Below, piece by piece: positions 50,675 through 60,218 of a stretch of 64,000 nucleotides of DNA (its first letter is position 1; each line of letters starts with the position of its first letter). The notes beneath the pieces are model-generated. The model did no database searches. It saw only the letters and a program-made list of their open reading frames with translations, and was not told where the DNA came from. This DNA comes from Pseudomonas sp. St316. Its GTDB lineage: Bacteria; Pseudomonadota; Gammaproteobacteria; Pseudomonadales; Pseudomonadaceae. The position numbers and the translations under genes are program-made. The DNA is taken from NCBI RefSeq assembly GCF_018325905.1, contig NZ_AP021901.1:1178001-1242000 (forward strand), in the 5' to 3' direction.

Positions 50675-52126
50675 TTACTGCGCGATGGTCTTCACCGACA
50701 CGCCGCGTTCGACCGGGGTGGAACGACCATAGATGTCTTCGAAACGCTCGATGTCGTCTTCGCCCAGGTAGCTGCCGGACTGCACTTCGATGATTTCCAG
50801 TGGGATCTTGCCCGGGTTGCGCAGACGGTGGACCGACGCGATCGGGATGTAGGTCGACTGGTTTTCGCAGAGCAGGAACACGTTCTCGTCGCAGGTCACT
50901 TCGGCGGTGCCGCTGACCACGATCCAGTGTTCGGCACGGTGGTGGTGCATCTGCAGCGACAGGCACGCGCCCGGCTTGACCGAGATGTGCTTGACCTGGA
51001 AACGACCGCCCATGTCCACCGAGTCATAGGAACCCCACGGACGATAGACCTCGCAGTGGTTCTGGGTCTCGGTGCGACCCTGGGCGTTGAGGGTGTTGAC
51101 CATCTGCTTGACGCCTTGGACCTTGTCCTTGTGGGCGATCATCATGGCGTCCTTGGTTTCGACCACCACGATGTTGTCCAGGCCGATCACCGACACCAGC
51201 TTGCCGTTGCCGTGGATCATGCAGTTGCGGCTGTCCTGGACCACCACGTCGCCTTTGGTGACGTTGCCGTTGGCATCCTTGGGATTGACTTCCCACAGCG
51301 ACGACCAGCAGCCGACATCGCTCCAACCCGCCGACAGTGGGACCACGCAGGCGCGCTGGGTTTTTTCCATCACGGCGTAGTCGATGGAGTTGTCCGGGCA
51401 GCAGGCGAAGGTGGCTTCGTCGAGCGTGATGGTGTCGGCGGTCTGCTCACTGCGCTCCAGGGTCAGCAGGCAGGTGTCGTAGATGTCCGGATCGTGCTTT
51501 TTCAGCTCTTCGAGGAAACGGCTGGCGCGGAACAGGAACATGCCGCTGTTCCAGAAGTAACCGCCGGCCTCGACGAACTCGGTGGCACGCTTGACGTCGG
51601 GTTTTTCGACGAAGTGCGAAACGCGGCTCACGCCTTCAGGCAGCAGCGCGTCGTTGGTCGATTTGATGTAGCCGTAGCCGGTTTCCGGTTTGGTCGCCGG
51701 TACACCGAACAGCACCATTTCGCCACGCTCGGCGGCCACGGTGGCCAGGGCCAGGGCGCGTTGCAGGGCTTTCTGGTCATCGATCACGTGGTCGGCCGGC
51801 AGTACCAGCATCAACTCGTCGCGGCCTTCGTTGACCAGCATCATCGCGGTCAGCGCCACGGCCGGCGCGGTGTTACGCCCGAACGGTTCCATCAGGATGC
51901 GCTGGGCTTCGAGCTTACGGTTGCTCAACTGCTCGTTGACGATGAAACGGTGGTCTTTGTTGCAGACCACGATCGGCGTGTCCATGCCTTCGAACACCAG
52001 GCGCTCGAGGGTCTGCTGGAACAGGGTGTGTTCACCGGTCAGGGCCAGGAACTGTTTAGGGAATTGCTTGCGCGAAAGCGGCCAAAGACGTGAGCCACTA
52101 CCACCTGACAAGATCACCGGAATCAT
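50675..52126 (-). CDS. algA: mannose-1-phosphate guanylyltransferase / mannose-6-phosphate isomerase
   Basis: 483 residues, bifunctional. The N-terminal nucleotidyltransferase begins MIPVILSGGSGSRLWPLSRK (pyrophosphorylase signature) and has the mannose-binding FVEKPD. The C-terminal cupin isomerase domain holds metal ligands in LSLQMHHHRAEHWIVVSGTA. It makes mannose-6-P and GDP-mannose for alginate. The start at 52126 has AAGGAG 9 bp upstream; the open frame extends to 52183. It is the last gene of the operon, 217 bp after algF with a REP doublet between, so its mRNA level may differ from the rest. Confidence 0.97.
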   Translation of the reverse strand: MIPVILSGGSGSRLWPLSRKQFPKQFLALTGEHTLFQQTLERLVFEGMDTPIVVCNKDHRFIVNEQLSNRKLEAQRILMEPFGRNTAPAVALTAMMLVNEGRDELMLVLPADHVIDDQKALQRALALATVAAERGEMVLFGVPATKPETGYGYIKSTNDALLPEGVSRVSHFVEKPDVKRATEFVEAGGYFWNSGMFLFRASRFLEELKKHDPDIYDTCLLTLERSEQTADTITLDEATFACCPDNSIDYAVMEKTQRACVVPLSAGWSDVGCWSSLWEVNPKDANGNVTKGDVVVQDSRNCMIHGNGKLVSVIGLDNIVVVETKDAMMIAHKDKVQGVKQMVNTLNAQGRTETQNHCEVYRPWGSYDSVDMGGRFQVKHISVKPGACLSLQMHHHRAEHWIVVSGTAEVTCDENVFLLCENQSTYIPIASVHRLRNPGKIPLEIIEVQSGSYLGEDDIERFEDIYGRSTPVERGVSVKTIAQ

Positions 52127-52225
52127 GTTTGTTACTCCTTGAAGCGAAATGGTTGTTAGAGCTACTGCGTTCTGTCGTTTCACTCTCTTGTTTTTGTTCC
52201 GTGCCTGAATGACGCCAGTGTCCAG

Positions 52226-52315
52226 TGTGGGAGCGAGCTTGCTCGCGATGACCGAGTGTCAGTCGACATCCATGCTGGATGTCGTACCGCAATCGCGAGC
52301 AAGCTCGCTCCCCCA
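52226..52315. repeat. REP doublet between algF and algA
   Basis: GTGGGAGCGAGCTTGCTCGC and the inverted AATCGCGAGCAAGCTCGCTC are about 50 bp apart, inside the alginate operon transcript. Confidence 0.9.
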
Positions 52316-52343
52316 GGGGTACAGCGTCAATCAGGCGAATCCA

Positions 52344-53009
52344 TCAGCGTGTCGACACTGGACGCTTTACCCAGACCGGCGACAAGCTGCTTCCGGAGCC
52401 AGTGACGTACAGCACGGCCGCTTCGCCGCGCTCCAGGGCCACGGGCTTGAGGTCGCCGACTTTCTTGTCGCCGTCGAACAGGGCCAGGGACACTTTCACC
52501 GGGTTGATCTCACGTTCGCCACGGCCCTTGGCGGCCACGTTCGGCACCACTTCGGTCTTGCCGTCGGCGGTCTTGAGGGTCAGTGCCTTGTCGCTGAGGT
52601 TCTGCACGCGGACCAGGGACTTCTGCTTGTTCTTGAACGGCGGTTCTTCGATCAGTTGAGGTTGGCCGCTGGCGTTGTTGACCAGGGTGTAATAGTGATC
52701 GGAGGCCAGTTTCACCGGTACGGTCTGGCTGCCGACCTTGGCGCTGTAGTCGCCACCGGGCATGAAGCTGAAGTCGCTGCTGGCCAAGGGGGCTACGTCG
52801 CTGATGTTGGTGCTGCCGACGGTGGCGCTGACTTCGGCATTGGCGGCGTTATAGACCCGCACGAAGCTCGAGCCTTTTGGCGCGACCGGGCCGTACAGGG
52901 CCGAGTCACCGGCAAAGGCGGAGAGGGAAAGGGCGCTCATGCTGGCGACGAGGGCAACGGCCTTGAAGGAGCGAGCAGCGAGACGGCGAGGAGTAGTGTT
53001 GAAAGTCAT
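52344..53009 (-). CDS. algF: alginate O-acetylation protein AlgF
   Basis: 221 residues, periplasmic, start ATG 53009. A signal peptide (RSFKAVALVASMSALSLSAF, cleavage near AFA-GD) is followed by two beta-rich domains (GSSFVRVYNAANAEVSATVG; KSLVRVQNLSDKALTLKTAD). It is required with AlgI and AlgJ for acetylation of mannuronate and is thought to link the membrane acetyl relay to AlgX. It starts 14 bp after algJ. The C-terminus PVWVKRPVSTR is intact. Confidence 0.96.
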   Translation of the reverse strand: MTFNTTPRRLAARSFKAVALVASMSALSLSAFAGDSALYGPVAPKGSSFVRVYNAANAEVSATVGSTNISDVAPLASSDFSFMPGGDYSAKVGSQTVPVKLASDHYYTLVNNASGQPQLIEEPPFKNKQKSLVRVQNLSDKALTLKTADGKTEVVPNVAAKGRGEREINPVKVSLALFDGDKKVGDLKPVALERGEAAVLYVTGSGSSLSPVWVKRPVSTR

Positions 53010-53023
53010 GGTGGACCTCTCTT

Positions 53024-54199
53024 TCAGTTTTGCGCCCGGTCGGGCGTCTCGGATGGGGTGTTGGCGGCTACGTTCTGTTGACGCGCACCGGCTTGTTTGA
53101 GCTCTGCGACCCACTGTGGGTCGGCGTCGCCGATTTCGTTGTTCACGGGCAGATAACGTTCAGGGAACTCCCAGATCAGCACCTGTGGCGGGCTGTTCTT
53201 GAAGGCGTCGCTCTTGAGGTAGCTGAGCATCGGCAGAATCGGGCCGTGGCCGTCTTCGGCGTAGTTCACGACGTCGCTGTGCAGGGCTTGCTTGAGTGCA
53301 CCGACGAAGTTCCAGTTGGGGTTGGCGCTGTAGCTGGTGCCGATCAGGGCCACCGGCACCTGGGCGTCGGCGAACAGTGCATCGTCGCCGGCTGGCTGGT
53401 CGTCGGCTTCGCGGGTGTTGCGCTTGACCAGCGGTTCCTGGGCCGGCATCAGGTTTTCGAACAGCGGGTCCAGGGGCAGGAACTGGCGCAGGTCGCCCTT
53501 GTGGGTGATTTTTTCCGCAGGTTCGGTGACGAAGCGTTGTGGCTCACCGTTGAGCGGCGCACGTTCGGCAATGGCCTTGGCCAAGTTCTCGGCAGCGACC
53601 TGGGCACCTTCCGGGGTCCAGTGGGTGTCGGTGCGCAGGAACACTTGCTGGCCGCTTTGCTTGGCCTGTTGCAGTGGACCGAGCAAGTCAGGGGCGATGA
53701 TCTTGTCCGCCGCCACACGGGCGTGGAAATCCTGGTAAAGGTTGGCGTGAATGCTCGACGGCTTCACTTCGCCCAGGTGCTCAGGGTACAGCCGCGCCTT
53801 GGCCGGCACGATCGCCATGACCAGGGTCACGCCTTGTTCCTTGAGCTTCTGGCGCACGCCCTCGACCAGGGCGTAGTTGCCTTGCAGGTTCAGTTCTTCG
53901 TTGACGATCGGGTTGAACTCTTCGTCGCTGTACAGCCACTGGTCGCGGCCCAGGACCACGCCTTTGCGGCCTTCGTTGAACAGCTTGTAGTCCAGCGCGG
54001 CCCAGATGTTGGTGCCCAGGCGCTTGATCGGGAACTCGTCGTCGTAGTGCGTTTCCACGGCCTTGGTCCAGCGCCCGTTGAGCACGGTGGCGTCGGGGTT
54101 AGTGCTGAAGCCGAAGAAGCTGCGCATCGACCACAGGCCCAGGGCTATCAGGATCAGCATGAACAGTGCGACGTAGAAGATGCGTAATGAGCGGGTCAT
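53024..54199 (-). CDS. algJ: alginate O-acetyltransferase AlgJ
   Basis: 391 residues. An N-terminal signal-anchor (FYVALFMLILIALGLWSMRS) is followed by an SGNH-like periplasmic acetylesterase/transferase domain (ALGX/ALGJ fold). The triad residues can be placed at D191 and H193 (RTDTHWTPEG) and S289 (LIGTSYSANPNW). It works with AlgI and AlgF in moving acetyl groups to the polymer. It lies 11 bp after algI. C-terminal extension rich in polar residues. Confidence 0.96.
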   Translation of the reverse strand: MTRSLRIFYVALFMLILIALGLWSMRSFFGFSTNPDATVLNGRWTKAVETHYDDEFPIKRLGTNIWAALDYKLFNEGRKGVVLGRDQWLYSDEEFNPIVNEELNLQGNYALVEGVRQKLKEQGVTLVMAIVPAKARLYPEHLGEVKPSSIHANLYQDFHARVAADKIIAPDLLGPLQQAKQSGQQVFLRTDTHWTPEGAQVAAENLAKAIAERAPLNGEPQRFVTEPAEKITHKGDLRQFLPLDPLFENLMPAQEPLVKRNTREADDQPAGDDALFADAQVPVALIGTSYSANPNWNFVGALKQALHSDVVNYAEDGHGPILPMLSYLKSDAFKNSPPQVLIWEFPERYLPVNNEIGDADPQWVAELKQAGARQQNVAANTPSETPDRAQN

Positions 54200-54210
54200 G
54201 TTCAGATCCC

Positions 54211-55776
54211 TCAGAACTGGAAGTAAAGGAACGGCGAGAAGCTTTGCGCCGAGAGTTTTAGAATCGAGGCGATGAACAGCAGCAGCACCAGGGCGCGCAT
54301 CACGTAGCGTGACCAGTCCACGGTCCAGTAGGCCGGTTGCACCTGGGCTTCGACGCCAACGGTGTAGCCAGGTTCATGGATATTCGTCGGATTTTCACCT
54401 GGCACGGCTTTGATCATCCCCGGTTGCGCGGTGGCCGGGCCGTTGGCCTCGGTATTGACCTCAGGCTTGGTCTTGACCGGCGGACGGTTGGTGTAGAAGT
54501 CCCGCAGGCCGAAGAAGGCGAGGGTGATGTAGGCCACCACCAGCGTGGCGATCTGCAGGCCGGTGAGGTTGGCGCGGGTCAGTTCCGACAGCGACCAGTC
54601 GCCGAAGCTGAACATGGCGCCGTACATGCGAGCAGCCACGTGCAGGTTCTCGGCACGGAAAATCACCCAACCCATGACCACCAGCAGGAAGGTCAGCGCC
54701 CAGCGGATCGGATTGATGCTGCGTGGCGTGGTGTTGATGCCCACCGCTTTTTCGATGGCCAGCCACATGCCGTGCCAGGCGCCCCAGATCACGTAGGTGA
54801 TGTTCGCGCCATGCCACAGGCCACCGAGCAGCATGGTCAGGAACAGGTTGCGATAGGTCATCAACGTGCCTTTGCGGTTACCGCCCAGGGTGATGTAGAG
54901 GTAGTCGCGCAGCCAGGTGGACAGGCTGATGTGCCAGCGGCGCCAGAACTCGGTGATCGACTGGCTGATGTAGGGCTGCTTGAAGTTTTCCATGAAGCGG
55001 AAACCCATCATCAGGCCCAGGCCGATGGCCATGTCGCTGTAGCCGGAGAAGTCGAAGTACAGCTGCGCGGTGTAGGCCAGCGCGCCAAGCCAGGCATCGC
55101 CCGTGGTCGGGTTCTGCAGGGCGAAGCAATGGTCGGCCACCACCGCCAGGGTGTCGGCGATGAACACTTTCTTGATGAAGCCCTGCATGAAGCGGGTGCA
55201 GCCTTCGGAGAACTTGTCCAGGGTGTGGGTGCGATTGTTGAACTGGTCGGCCAGGTCGCGGAAACGCAATACAGGGCCGGCGATCAGGTGCGGGAAAATC
55301 GCCACGAACGCTGCGAAGTCGATCAGGTTGCGAGTTGCCGGCGTGTCACCACGATAGACATCGATGATGTAGCTGATGGACTCGAAGATGTAGAACGAGA
55401 TCCCGATCGGCAACAGCACGTGGGTCAGGATGAACGGGTTGAGACCGAAGCCGGTGATGATTGCGTTGAGGCTGTCCACGCCGAAGTTGGCGTACTTGAA
55501 ATAGCCCAGGATGGCCAAGTCCACGCCCACGCCGAGCAACAGCCAGCGCTGGGCCGGTTTGGTGCGCACGCCGGCTGCGCCGACTTTCAGGCCGATCCAG
55601 TAGTTCCACAGGGTCACGCCGGCGAACAGCGCCAGGAAGTCCACCCGCCACCAGGCATAGAACACATAGCTGGCGATCAGCAGCAGCAGGTTGCGATAGC
55701 GTTGCCCGCTCAAGTAGTACAAGCCGAGAAAGATCGGCAGGAACAGGAACAGGAACACGTTGGATGAAAATACCAT
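54211..55776 (-). CDS. algI: alginate O-acetyltransferase AlgI (MBOAT)
   Basis: 521 residues, about eleven membrane helices. MBOAT motifs are SQSITEFWRRWHISLSTWLR and the catalytic His in LLGGLWHGANITYVIWGAWH. It passes acetyl groups from a cytoplasmic donor across the inner membrane. The start at 55776 (MVFSSNVFLFLFLPIFLG) has AAGGAGAG 7 bp upstream; the frame is open to 55800. The C-terminal region 430-480 is a variable cytoplasmic loop. A REP doublet separates it from algL by 218 bp. Confidence 0.97.
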   Translation of the reverse strand: MVFSSNVFLFLFLPIFLGLYYLSGQRYRNLLLLIASYVFYAWWRVDFLALFAGVTLWNYWIGLKVGAAGVRTKPAQRWLLLGVGVDLAILGYFKYANFGVDSLNAIITGFGLNPFILTHVLLPIGISFYIFESISYIIDVYRGDTPATRNLIDFAAFVAIFPHLIAGPVLRFRDLADQFNNRTHTLDKFSEGCTRFMQGFIKKVFIADTLAVVADHCFALQNPTTGDAWLGALAYTAQLYFDFSGYSDMAIGLGLMMGFRFMENFKQPYISQSITEFWRRWHISLSTWLRDYLYITLGGNRKGTLMTYRNLFLTMLLGGLWHGANITYVIWGAWHGMWLAIEKAVGINTTPRSINPIRWALTFLLVVMGWVIFRAENLHVAARMYGAMFSFGDWSLSELTRANLTGLQIATLVVAYITLAFFGLRDFYTNRPPVKTKPEVNTEANGPATAQPGMIKAVPGENPTNIHEPGYTVGVEAQVQPAYWTVDWSRYVMRALVLLLFIASILKLSAQSFSPFLYFQF

Positions 55777-55874
55777 CCCGATCTCTCCTTGTTGAATCAA
55801 CAGTCAAGGGCCAGAGCCCCCCAAACCCCCCGTGAAAACCGGGGAGTCTTATTGCATTTCAGTCGCCGTGATTA

Positions 55875-55970
55875 CTGTGGGAGCTAGGCTTGCCCGCGAT
55901 GAACGATGATGCGGTTCATTCAGTGGTCCCGCGTCATGGCTATCGCGGGCAAGCCTTGCTCCCACAGGTT
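55875..55970. repeat. variant REP doublet between algL and algI
   Basis: TGTGGGAGCTAGGCTTGCCC and the inverted GGGCAAGCCTTGCTCCCACA: the palindrome core is GGCTTGCCCGCGAT rather than GCTTGCTCGCGAT. It is thus a second REP subtype, about 50 bp between arms. The remaining gap (55800-55870) has a C/G-rich stretch but no gene. Confidence 0.88.
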
Positions 55971-55994
55971 CCCTGCATGGCAGGGAGAGTGATG

Positions 55995-57131
55995 TCAGCT
56001 TCCTTTTTCGCCTTTCTCCCGCGAAGGGTCATACACCCGGGTCAAGTCACCGCCGAGGCGGAAGGTCTTGAACGGTTGCATCTCATGCTTGCGCTCCAGC
56101 ACATCCTCGCTGCAGGTGTAGAGGCTGCAGAACGGTTCGAGCCAGGCGAATTTCGAATCAACCTTCAGATCCTTCATGTCCTGCTCTTGGCCGTTCTTCT
56201 CTTCGAAGATCTCCGGGTCCTTCACCCCGGCCAGCACGCGGTCGCCCAGTCGCTTGAGGGCACCGTTGTTTTCCTGGCGCAAATCCACACCGTTGACCTG
56301 GGCGAAACTGGCGATCATTGCCAGCGGCGGCAACGCGTAGTTGTGGTAGGACAGGGCCCGTTGCTTGCGCTTGAGTTCGTTGGGCAGGAAACCGTCGGCA
56401 TCGACCTGGTTGACGCCGACCTTGTATTCCTTGACGGCCCAGTCGAACAGGTCGCGGCGGTTGGTTGCCACGGAGGTGGCCATCACCGACCAGGCGGCCC
56501 AGTAGGAATGGTTGTTGGTCTTGTCCAGCGGCAGGTTGTCCCAGTCGCTGACCACCTGATCGGCCATCCGGCTGAACCAGCCTTCGATCAGTTGTGCCTG
56601 CTCCGGGTGATTGGCCAGTGGGCGGGACTCGGAGAACTTCAGGCGTACATAGGCCGAAGCCATGCTGCCCAGCGCCCATTTGCGCATGGACTTGCCGGTG
56701 TGGTTGAAGTCCTTGGACATCAACGCATCGGCCTGGGCCCACTGGGTCAGCCAGTTGAGGGTGCATTCCAATTGTTCCGGGCGCCCGTCACGCATGAACT
56801 GCATCACTTGCTTGCTGACGCCACGCTCGATCTTGGTGATGTCGGCGGTGCTGTCGCGGAAGGCTTTTTCCGATTGCACGTTCAGGGTTGCACGGGCCTT
56901 GTCGGAGCCCTCGTACTTGCTGCGAAACTGCAGTGAGCCGGTGTAGGGCGTCGGCGTAGCGTCGCAACCTTTGGCAGCTTCGCCAGCCTTGACCTTTTCG
57001 ATCGGTGCGAAGTAACCCTGAGGCGGGCGCAGCGGGGCCGCCGCCTGCGTGGCCCCGGCGAACATCGCCAGGGTTAGCAGGGAGGGCGCCAGCAGCGTTT
57101 TCAACGTTCGGGTGCGCATGGTTCTGGTCAT
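55995..57131 (-). CDS. algL: alginate lyase (poly-beta-D-mannuronate lyase)
   Basis: 378 residues from ATG 57131 (GAGG 9 bp upstream); an ATG at 57146 overlapping the algX stop is the alternative. A Sec signal peptide ([19 protein letters not shown]) is followed by the PL5 alpha/alpha-barrel. Catalytic motif NNHSYW is intact, as are [36 protein letters not shown] and the [19 protein letters not shown] segment. It cleaves mannuronate linkages in the periplasm, clearing polymer that fails to exit. It follows algX directly. Confidence 0.96.
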   Translation of the reverse strand: MTRTMRTRTLKTLLAPSLLTLAMFAGATQAAAPLRPPQGYFAPIEKVKAGEAAKGCDATPTPYTGSLQFRSKYEGSDKARATLNVQSEKAFRDSTADITKIERGVSKQVMQFMRDGRPEQLECTLNWLTQWAQADALMSKDFNHTGKSMRKWALGSMASAYVRLKFSESRPLANHPEQAQLIEGWFSRMADQVVSDWDNLPLDKTNNHSYWAAWSVMATSVATNRRDLFDWAVKEYKVGVNQVDADGFLPNELKRKQRALSYHNYALPPLAMIASFAQVNGVDLRQENNGALKRLGDRVLAGVKDPEIFEEKNGQEQDMKDLKVDSKFAWLEPFCSLYTCSEDVLERKHEMQPFKTFRLGGDLTRVYDPSREKGEKGS

Positions 57132-57142
57132 GAGACGAGACC

Positions 57143-58591
57143 TCATTGTCCGATTTGAGCCGTTTGTTCGGCTTGCGGAGATGCGTTGCGTTTGCAGATT
57201 TTCGCTTCGATTTGCTGTGGCTCTTTACCGGCTTCAGGACCCTGGACTTCAACGGCTAGCAGGTTCTGCGAAGCCCAGTCCTCGTCGGTGCGCAATTGGA
57301 AGGCGAAACGTCCGTCGGTTTCCGAGGTATCCGGTTTTTCAATCTTGATATCCTCGTGGCGCCCATTCATGTACCAGAGGGTGGCTTGCAAGGTTTTCAC
57401 CGAGGTGTCGGCGAAGCGAATGTCGACCTGGTGGCTGCCGTTACGCAGATCCATGTTCTTGCTATTGACCATCAATTCGTTCTTGCCCGGCTTGAGCGCG
57501 GTCTTGCTGCTCATCAGTGCCGGCTTGCCTTCGCAACCGTTGTTGTCCAGCAGCGCCATCATCTGGCGGTAGATGGTTTCCTGGTCCAGGCGATACAGCG
57601 GCGAGAATTCCCAGATGAGGATTTTCGGCGGGTTCTTCTGGAACTCTTCGCTGCCCAGGTACTGGATCATCGCGCCCTCGAAACCGCCGCCGGGGAAGGC
57701 CACGTTGAGGATGTCGGCACCGATGGCCTCTTCCAGGAAGCCGGCAAAGTTGTAGTTCTTGCCGCTGTGACTGGTGCCCACGAGGGTGATCTGTGGGTTG
57801 CCGGAATCGCCGAACAGGTCGCCGTCACCGGCCTCGCCCTTGGGCTCGGTGGTGAACTGGTCCATGTACTGGATCGCATAGCTGGTGCCGCACAGTTGCC
57901 CAGCCATGTTGTGCAGGGTGCCGGTCTTGCCCATGCGGCCGGACTTCTTGGTCTCGAACTCACGCTTGGGAATGTCGGCGAAGGCGGGAATCTGCTTGAC
58001 CTTCTCGGCGACGATCTTGGCGGTGCGCTGGGCGCCGTAGGGTGTCCAGTGCTGGTCGCCACGGAAATAGAAATCGTGGGCCGGCAGGGTTTCGGGCAGG
58101 TTCTCGTTGGTCAGCGGCGACAGGTCCGGCACCACGTAACCCATCTGGGCGAAACGGCCCAGCATGGATTTGTAGTTGGTCAGGGCCTTGTCAAAGTTGA
58201 AGCTGGCCTTCTCCTGCGGATTGAGCTTGTTGCGGTTCACCAGGCCGCGGGTCGGCTGGTAGACGAGCACCAACTCGACGCCTTTTGCCTTGAACGCATC
58301 GTGCAACTGCTGCATGCGCTTGTAGCCGGCCGGGGTGGTGTTGAATTCGGTACGCAGGTCTTCCTGGGTCCGGAACAGCCAGTCGCCCTGGGCTTGTACC
58401 AGCGTGGTGAAGTTCTGCTGGTAGCGCGTGGTGTAGTTCTTCGCGTCGTGGGCTTCAGGGCACAGGTTGCAGCAGGGCTCGGCGGTGAAGCTCGGTGCCT
58501 TGATTTCATCGGCGCGGGCGCCGCTTGCAGCGGCGAGAATGCCGGCCGTCAGGGCGGACAGGCCCAAGAGTTTGATCATTTGTGGGTTCAT
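57143..58591 (-). CDS. algX: alginate biosynthesis protein AlgX (terminal O-acetyltransferase)
   Basis: 482 residues from ATG 58591 (GAGG 8 bp upstream); ATG 58600 is possible. A signal peptide ends near SGARA-DE. The SGNH-like domain has D179 and H181 ([11 protein letters not shown]) and S274 ([12 protein letters not shown]), matching the known AlgX triad. The C-terminal carbohydrate-binding module covers residues about 345-475. Paired cysteines (EPCCNLCPE) lie at the N-terminus. It adds acetyl groups to polymannuronate and bridges the periplasmic complex to AlgK. It lies 11 bp after algG. Confidence 0.97.
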   Translation of the reverse strand: MNPQMIKLLGLSALTAGILAAASGARADEIKAPSFTAEPCCNLCPEAHDAKNYTTRYQQNFTTLVQAQGDWLFRTQEDLRTEFNTTPAGYKRMQQLHDAFKAKGVELVLVYQPTRGLVNRNKLNPQEKASFNFDKALTNYKSMLGRFAQMGYVVPDLSPLTNENLPETLPAHDFYFRGDQHWTPYGAQRTAKIVAEKVKQIPAFADIPKREFETKKSGRMGKTGTLHNMAGQLCGTSYAIQYMDQFTTEPKGEAGDGDLFGDSGNPQITLVGTSHSGKNYNFAGFLEEAIGADILNVAFPGGGFEGAMIQYLGSEEFQKNPPKILIWEFSPLYRLDQETIYRQMMALLDNNGCEGKPALMSSKTALKPGKNELMVNSKNMDLRNGSHQVDIRFADTSVKTLQATLWYMNGRHEDIKIEKPDTSETDGRFAFQLRTDEDWASQNLLAVEVQGPEAGKEPQQIEAKICKRNASPQAEQTAQIGQ

Positions 58592-58602
58592 AAAGGTCAT
58601 CC

Positions 58603-60192
58603 TCAGTCCCGCATTTCGGTCTGGCGTTCGACAGGGTCGATCAGCACGGCTTTCTGCTGGCGCACCAGCAGGTCGAGAATTTCATCCTGGCGCTCGCCAA
58701 GGATCCCCGTGAAGCTGATGCCACTGGATTTGGTCGGCGCGAGCATGGATACGCGGTACAGCTCGACGCTCAACGGCGAGTCGATGGACAGCGGACCGCT
58801 GCCGTTGGCAGCCAGTTCGCCGCCGACCACGATCAGCGAGACTTCGGCGTCGAACGGGTCGAGCTTGATGTCCCGGTCGGTGTCGGACAGGTCCTTGATG
58901 TGGCCGTAGATACCGGTCAGGCCGTTGGCCATGGACACGTTTTCGTAGAGGCGGATATTCACGCTGTTACGAATCCGGATGCCGTGGCGTTGGTTGCTGA
59001 TCACTTTGTTGCCCCACAGCAGGTTGTCAGCACTCTCATAGAGCGTGATGCCGTCGGTGTGGTTCTTGTAGATCTCGTTGTAGGCGATCAGGTTGTTCAC
59101 GCTGTTACGGTCGATCACCAGGCCCGAGAGCTTGTTGTCGTAGCTGCGGTTGTTGAAGATGAAGCTGTCGTTGACCTCACGGGAAATGATGATCCCGTGC
59201 TTCTTCTTCGTCCCGTAGACCGTGTTGTCGGCGATGATCAGCCGGTGGGAACGGTCGTGGGGGTCGATGCCGTAGACGATGTTGTCTTTGTAGGTGTTGC
59301 TCTTGACCACGAAGTCGCGGGTTTCGTAGCAGTAGAAGCCGTACCACATGTCCGAGAATTCGGAACCGATGATCCAGCCGGTCGGTTCCGGACGCTTGAG
59401 GACCTTGGCCATGTTTGGCGTGTACTGGGAAATACTCACCCCGTACGACTTACTGTTGGAGTAGCCGAAACTCGCCATCTTGGTGTTGACGATGTAGGTC
59501 TCGGTGCCACCCCAAGCCAGCAGGAAGGGACGGAACTCCTTGGGCGAGCGGAACGTGGCGGGGCCGTTGTCCTTTTCACGCCAGCCGGTGACCTTGGTGT
59601 CGCGGATGAACATCTGGCCATCGTTGACCAGGAATGAGCCACCCTCCTGGGACAAGCGCAGTTCCTGGGTCTGTTTGTCGATTTCCAGGATGCCTTTCTG
59701 GCCGACCACGATCGGAATCTTCGCCAGGTAGACACCTGGCGAAGTTTCGATGATGTACTTGGGCTGTTTCTTGGCCAGGTCCTTGAGGTTCATGTAGCCA
59801 TCGTCGAGGAAGATGGCCTGTGGGATACCGTGCTGGCGCACCACCCACTCGGCCATCTTGTTGTCGCCGCCGATGAAGTCCTTCAGGGCGTTTTCCTGCA
59901 TCATCCGGCGCACGCTGACCTTGCCGGCCTTGGTCCGCACGATCTTGGCCGCGGCCGCTTCGGCGGTGAAGCCCTTGAGGTCGGGCAGGGTCGGCTTGGC
60001 CAGTTCCAGTGGTGCAGTTGGCGCGCTGTTGACGGTGTAGGTCTTGGCGCGCTGCAGTTCCTTGACCACGTTGCCCGGCTTGACCACCGGTTCAACGTTG
60101 GCGAACGCCGGCGAGCCGGCCAGCAGCATCGCTGCGACCAACAGGCTGATCGAACCTTTCATCGCCTGGCTGTTCCTGAGGTAGCGGTTCAT
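58603..60192 (-). CDS. algG: mannuronan C5-epimerase AlgG
   Basis: 529 residues from ATG 60192 (MNRYLRNSQAMKGSISLLVA, with GGGAG upstream); the frame is open to 60219. Signal peptide ends AFA-NV. A right-handed beta-helix of PbH1/CASH repeats occupies the middle (NSFIFNNRSYDNKLSGLVID, NNLIAYNEIYKNHTDGITLY, SNQRHGIRIRNSVNIRLYEN). The catalytic DPHD motif is present (GIDPHDRSHRLIIADN). It converts mannuronate to guluronate in the polymer within the periplasm. Confidence 0.97.
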   Translation of the reverse strand: MNRYLRNSQAMKGSISLLVAAMLLAGSPAFANVEPVVKPGNVVKELQRAKTYTVNSAPTAPLELAKPTLPDLKGFTAEAAAAKIVRTKAGKVSVRRMMQENALKDFIGGDNKMAEWVVRQHGIPQAIFLDDGYMNLKDLAKKQPKYIIETSPGVYLAKIPIVVGQKGILEIDKQTQELRLSQEGGSFLVNDGQMFIRDTKVTGWREKDNGPATFRSPKEFRPFLLAWGGTETYIVNTKMASFGYSNSKSYGVSISQYTPNMAKVLKRPEPTGWIIGSEFSDMWYGFYCYETRDFVVKSNTYKDNIVYGIDPHDRSHRLIIADNTVYGTKKKHGIIISREVNDSFIFNNRSYDNKLSGLVIDRNSVNNLIAYNEIYKNHTDGITLYESADNLLWGNKVISNQRHGIRIRNSVNIRLYENVSMANGLTGIYGHIKDLSDTDRDIKLDPFDAEVSLIVVGGELAANGSGPLSIDSPLSVELYRVSMLAPTKSSGISFTGILGERQDEILDLLVRQQKAVLIDPVERQTEMRD

Positions 60193-60218
60193 TTCGGGCA
60201 CTCCCATGGCCATTCGCA

